Below, one piece after another: positions 61,042 to 64,000 of a stretch of DNA of 64,000 nucleotides. The stretch is from Natronomonas gomsonensis. Its GTDB lineage: Archaea; Halobacteriota; Halobacteria; Halobacteriales; Haloarculaceae. The stretch's first letter is position 1. Every line of letters begins with the position of its first letter. The stretch lies in contig NZ_CP101323.1 of the NCBI RefSeq assembly GCF_024300825.1, positions 2,914,001 to 2,978,000 of the forward strand, read 5' to 3'. A model generated the notes under the pieces. The model did no database searches. It worked only from the letters and a program-made list of their open reading frames with translations, and was not told the origin of the DNA. Both the position numbers and the translations under genes were made by a program.

Positions 61042-61662
61042 GTGACCTACGGCCACGAGAGGACAGGCGGTCGTCCGGCCAGCCCCCCGGCGCTGACGCG
61101 GCGGGAGGTGCTGGCCACGTCCGGTGCGCTGGCCCTCGGCGGTGTGCTCTCGGGTACGCCCGAGGATGCGAGCGTTTCTTCTGAGGACTCCACTCCGGTG
61201 CTCGCTGCTGGCGACCTCGTCCAGAGCGATGCCTACGTCGAGTGGCAGGTGAACGCCGAGATGTCGGCGCTCGTCGAACACCTGCGGGCGACCGTCGACG
61301 CCTTCGAAGGCGCCGGGAGCGCCGCCACGGCGTTCGTGAGTACGGGCGCCGACGGGATTCCCCAGTACGTCGAGAGTGCGACGTTCGCGGATGCCGACGC
61401 CTGGCCCGCCGTTGGTGAGCAGACCGCAGCCTGGTTTGCCGAGCGACATGGGACCGCGGCGACAGCGGAGCGACGGGAAGCGGATGTCGGGGCGTGGACG
61501 TTTGCTGCCGGCGACGGCACGCTCGACGCAGTCCGCCTCGATAAGGTCGACGACAGAGTCGTCCTCACTATCGTCGGCGGCGAGAACGCGGCTGCACTCG
61601 ATCCACTGACGGCCGCACGCCAGTACGCGGCCGTTGTACGCGGCCGAATCGGCGGGCGGTAG
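61042..61662 (+). CDS. Tat-exported hypothetical protein
   Basis: 206 aa from a GTG at 61042. A twin-arginine signal (LTRREVLATSGALALGGVLS) without an obvious lipobox predicts export. The mature part (VEWQVNAEMSALVEHLRATV, EQTAAWFAERHG) is Ala-rich and of unknown fold. It converges on the RHS gene with a 25-bp gap. Its Ala/Arg-rich, strongly GC-biased codons resemble the RHS gene more than the regulator upstream. An immunity role for the RHS protein is possible only by position. Confidence 0.55.
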   Translation: MTYGHERTGGRPASPPALTRREVLATSGALALGGVLSGTPEDASVSSEDSTPVLAAGDLVQSDAYVEWQVNAEMSALVEHLRATVDAFEGAGSAATAFVSTGADGIPQYVESATFADADAWPAVGEQTAAWFAERHGTAATAERREADVGAWTFAAGDGTLDAVRLDKVDDRVVLTIVGGENAAALDPLTAARQYAAVVRGRIGGR

Positions 61663-61687
61663 CGCATCAGAAACTCGGTTTTGAGTC

Positions 61688-64000
61688 TCAGCAGTTGTCC
61701 GGACTCTTCGAACCGCAGTCGCCACTCCCGGGACCGATAAAGGGATTCTCTGGATCGTCTACAGTCTGCAGGCCGAGCGGGTCGGCTTCGAACAAGGTGG
61801 ACGCGATGCCGTCAGTCACCGAGATGTCTGAGAGGTTACTGAGCATCGATGTCCCGTAGATAGATCCACGCAGCGAGATTTCGAGGGCGGCAGCCTGGCC
61901 GACGGCTGTCGCTCCAGCAGTCGCGCCAGTGGTTGCGGCCGCAGAGGCGGCCGCCGACCGCGAAGCCCCTTTACCCAGTTGTTCGATGCCTTCCTTGGCA
62001 CCCTCCTTGAGTGCCGTCTTAGCGCCGTTTTTAAGCGTCTCCTCGGTGTTGCCCTGTGGTGCCGTCACGTCGCCCGAAATCTCGTCGATGGCGTTTCGGA
62101 CCGGACTGATATTGTCCATGGTCATGTTGTAGTCCTCGTTTACGTCCTCCCAGTAACACGAGAGGCCGCTCCGGTCCAACGCGTTGACCGGGTCGCTGTG
62201 GGCGTACGCATAGAAGTTGTACTGTCCACCGGCTTGGAGAATCGGATCGCGTGCCGTAAACCGGCCCGTCTCCGGCTCGTAGTCCCTGAGGCCGAACCGA
62301 ACCAGGCCCGTGTCCGGGTCGCGGACACCACCGCCGAAGCCGACGTGGAGTCTGAATCCGGGCGCCGAGTCGTTCTGGACGGCGCCGAAGCTGTCGCGAA
62401 CGATTTCCTTCTCGACGGTGCCGTCGGTCGCGGCGACTACGCGCGGTGACCCGGCCTGATCGGTGGCCACGTAGTGCCAAGTGCCGTCGCGGTCAAACGC
62501 GATGAGTCGGCCCGACGGGTCGTAGTAGTAGCGGGTTCGAGTGCCGTCCGGGTCACGGGCGACAGTCAGTTGCCACGGTCGGTTCGGGTCGCCGTACAGG
62601 TACTCCGTCGTGTTCCCGCTTACCGTCCGGCCAATGAGACGCCCGTGTGCGTCGTTCGTATATGTGACCGTGGACCCACCATTGGGTGTCGCCGTGAGGA
62701 GATGTCCCTTCGGTGAGTAGCTGAAGGTGTCGCTGCCGCGGCCGCTGAGAAAGCCGTCCTTGTCGTAGCTGTAGGCGACCGTGGTTCTACTGCCACTCGA
62801 CTCTTTCTCGCACGCTTTCAGGCGGTCCCCGGTACGGTACGTCGCGTCCAACGTCGCGGGCCCGAGCGTTCGCGAGACGCGGTTGCCGTTCGCGTCGTAG
62901 TCGTAGGACTCGTCGGGACCGTGCCCGAGGGTACGACCGGCGAGTCGCCCGGCCTCGTCGTAGGAGAACGTCTCCGTCGTCAACTGACTGCCGTCGACGG
63001 TCTCGGTCCGTGTTTCGATTCGACCGGCGTCGTCGTAGGTGTAATCTGCGGCGTAGATCGCCGTCCCACCGACCTCGTGTGTCCGCGTATCGACTCGACC
63101 GCGACTGTCGTAGGTGATCGTGATCGTCAGCGTGCCGTCGGTGATCGTCGTGGGAGCACCATCGGGACCGTCTCTGGTCAGGGTGAACGGGCCGTACTCT
63201 GTCGTCAGGCCGTCGTCGTCGTGGCTCAGCGAGTGCGTCTGGGAGCTACCGACGTCCTCCGGGAACGTGATCCCCGTGACGAAGCCGTCGTCGTCGTGGC
63301 TGTACTCGAACCGACCGGAGACGGCTCCGCCGTACTCCAGTCCCGTCGTGGCCATGCCGTCGCGGTCGAACGAGACCGTCTGGTCCGTGCCGCCATCGGG
63401 CGACCAGGTCAGCGTGTCCACGCGACCGGCGGCGTTCCAGTCGTAGGATACAGAGGGCAGTCCCGACCCGCTCGCCCCGGGGGTAGTGCCCGTGCGACGG
63501 CCGCCGGTGTCGTAGCTGTTCGTCATCGTCCGACCGCTCGCTGGGTCGAGGTCGGTCAGCAGGCCGTCGCCGTCGTAGCTCATCGAGACGCCCTCGCCGT
63601 CGGGCAGCTCCGGCGGCTCGTACCCCGTGAGGCGACCGGCGGCGTCGTGGCTGAACCGGTGGACGTCGCCGTTCGGACGCTCGAACTCGGTGAGGTTGCC
63701 AGCATCGTCGTACTCGAAGGCCTCCGTCGCGGCATCGGCGCTTCCGGCAGCCGTCGTGGCAGTCTGGATACGACCCAGCACGTCGCGGTCGAACTCGACC
63801 CGACGGCCGGTCTCGTCCTCGGCAGCCTCGAGGTAGCCGTTGGTGTCGTACTCGAATTTGAACACCGTCCCCGCCTGTTTGCGCTCGCTGATTCGACCGT
63901 TGCCGTTGCGCTCTATCGACACCGGATCGACGCCGTCGGCCGACAACTCCGACACGTCGCCGTTGTCATCGAGCGTCAGGACAGTGGACCGACCCTCAGG
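61688..64000 (-). CDS. RHS/YD-repeat protein, C-terminal part (runs off window)
   Basis: More than 770 residues of tyrosine-aspartate repeats (YDANGNRVSRTLG, YTYDDAGRIETR, FEYDDAGNLTEF), followed by the RHS-associated core (FGLRDYEPETGRFTARDPIL, then YNFYAYAHSDPVNALDRSG). The frame stays open past the GTG at 63955 to the end of the window, so the N-terminus lies outside. The last 157 residues (from about 62158 down) are unrelated to the repeats and include an Ala/Gly-rich, possibly membrane-active, segment. This is the variable toxin position in polymorphic toxins. No recognised toxin motif is seen. Confidence 0.88.
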   Translation of the reverse strand, partial: PEGRSTVLTLDDNGDVSELSADGVDPVSIERNGNGRISERKQAGTVFKFEYDTNGYLEAAEDETGRRVEFDRDVLGRIQTATTAAGSADAATEAFEYDDAGNLTEFERPNGDVHRFSHDAAGRLTGYEPPELPDGEGVSMSYDGDGLLTDLDPASGRTMTNSYDTGGRRTGTTPGASGSGLPSVSYDWNAAGRVDTLTWSPDGGTDQTVSFDRDGMATTGLEYGGAVSGRFEYSHDDDGFVTGITFPEDVGSSQTHSLSHDDDGLTTEYGPFTLTRDGPDGAPTTITDGTLTITITYDSRGRVDTRTHEVGGTAIYAADYTYDDAGRIETRTETVDGSQLTTETFSYDEAGRLAGRTLGHGPDESYDYDANGNRVSRTLGPATLDATYRTGDRLKACEKESSGSRTTVAYSYDKDGFLSGRGSDTFSYSPKGHLLTATPNGGSTVTYTNDAHGRLIGRTVSGNTTEYLYGDPNRPWQLTVARDPDGTRTRYYYDPSGRLIAFDRDGTWHYVATDQAGSPRVVAATDGTVEKEIVRDSFGAVQNDSAPGFRLHVGFGGGVRDPDTGLVRFGLRDYEPETGRFTARDPILQAGGQYNFYAYAHSDPVNALDRSGLSCYWEDVNEDYNMTMDNISPVRNAIDEISGDVTAPQGNTEETLKNGAKTALKEGAKEGIEQLGKGASRSAAASAAATTGATAGATAVGQAAALEISLRGSIYGTSMLSNLSDISVTDGIASTLFEADPLGLQTVDDPENPFIGPGSGDCGSKSPDNC

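Overview
The window is haloarchaeal (class Halobacteria). The proteins are rich in Asp and Glu, codons are GC-rich, many genes have AT-rich TATA-like boxes about 25-30 nt upstream of leaderless starts, and exported lipoproteins carry twin-arginine signals with haloarchaeal-style lipoboxes. Archaeal families such as Orc1/Cdc6, RdfA, Tfx and Bat-type regulators are present. Nothing settles whether this is a chromosome or a megaplasmid, but the first 17 kb have plasmid character.

Replication and mobile region (1 to about 16.8 kb). Two different replicators lie 8 kb apart. Replicator A is an orc1/cdc6 gene (1246-2478), inverted origin-recognition boxes of one sequence type around an AT-rich spacer (2479-3108), four tandem boxes behind the gene (1116-1219) and a 107-aa protein gene preceded by an inverted repeat. 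Replicator B (about 7.6-12.1 kb) repeats this plan with another Orc1/Cdc6, a different box sequence, a 112-aa relative of the small protein and a different inverted repeat, present three times next to boxes. Between and beyond them are a two-gene wHTH/nucleotidyltransferase (AbiE-like) module split by a lone TnpB insertion element, a rhomboid-type protease, wHTH proteins, a Cas4-like nuclease with a second putative nuclease under a PhiH1-like repressor, a tyrosine integrase and decayed transposase and SWIM-finger genes.

Catabolic and molybdenum region (16.8 to about 57.6 kb). It starts with a proton-translocating transhydrogenase operon (pntAA-pntAB-pntB) and molybdenum-cofactor genes (mocA, moeA). 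About 27 kb then look like one catabolic programme: two molybdenum hydroxylases of the xanthine/CO dehydrogenase family (two large subunits, two 2Fe-2S subunits, two FAD subunits), maturation proteins (XdhC/CoxI, CoxG), an enamidase homologue, cupin, PF06684 protein, cyclase-family amidohydrolase, nitrilase-family amidase, SDR and VOC proteins, two Tat-lipoprotein binding proteins with a LivHMGF-type ABC transporter, an M29/NicX-family metalloenzyme, and glutaryl-CoA dehydrogenase with a class III CoA-transferase. Read together they suggest uptake and breakdown of nicotinate or a similar N-heterocycle through a glutarate-type route. That is inference, and a ring reductase is not identified. 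After a RdfA/SMC-like pair, a Tfx regulator and a molybdate/tungstate ABC transporter share a promoter region with a perfect palindrome and probably supply the metal.

Right end (57.6-64 kb). It holds a decayed IS6-type transposase, a frameshifted small gene, a PAS/GAF/HTH_10 regulator, a Tat-exported protein of unknown function, and the 3' part of an RHS/YD-repeat gene that runs off the window.
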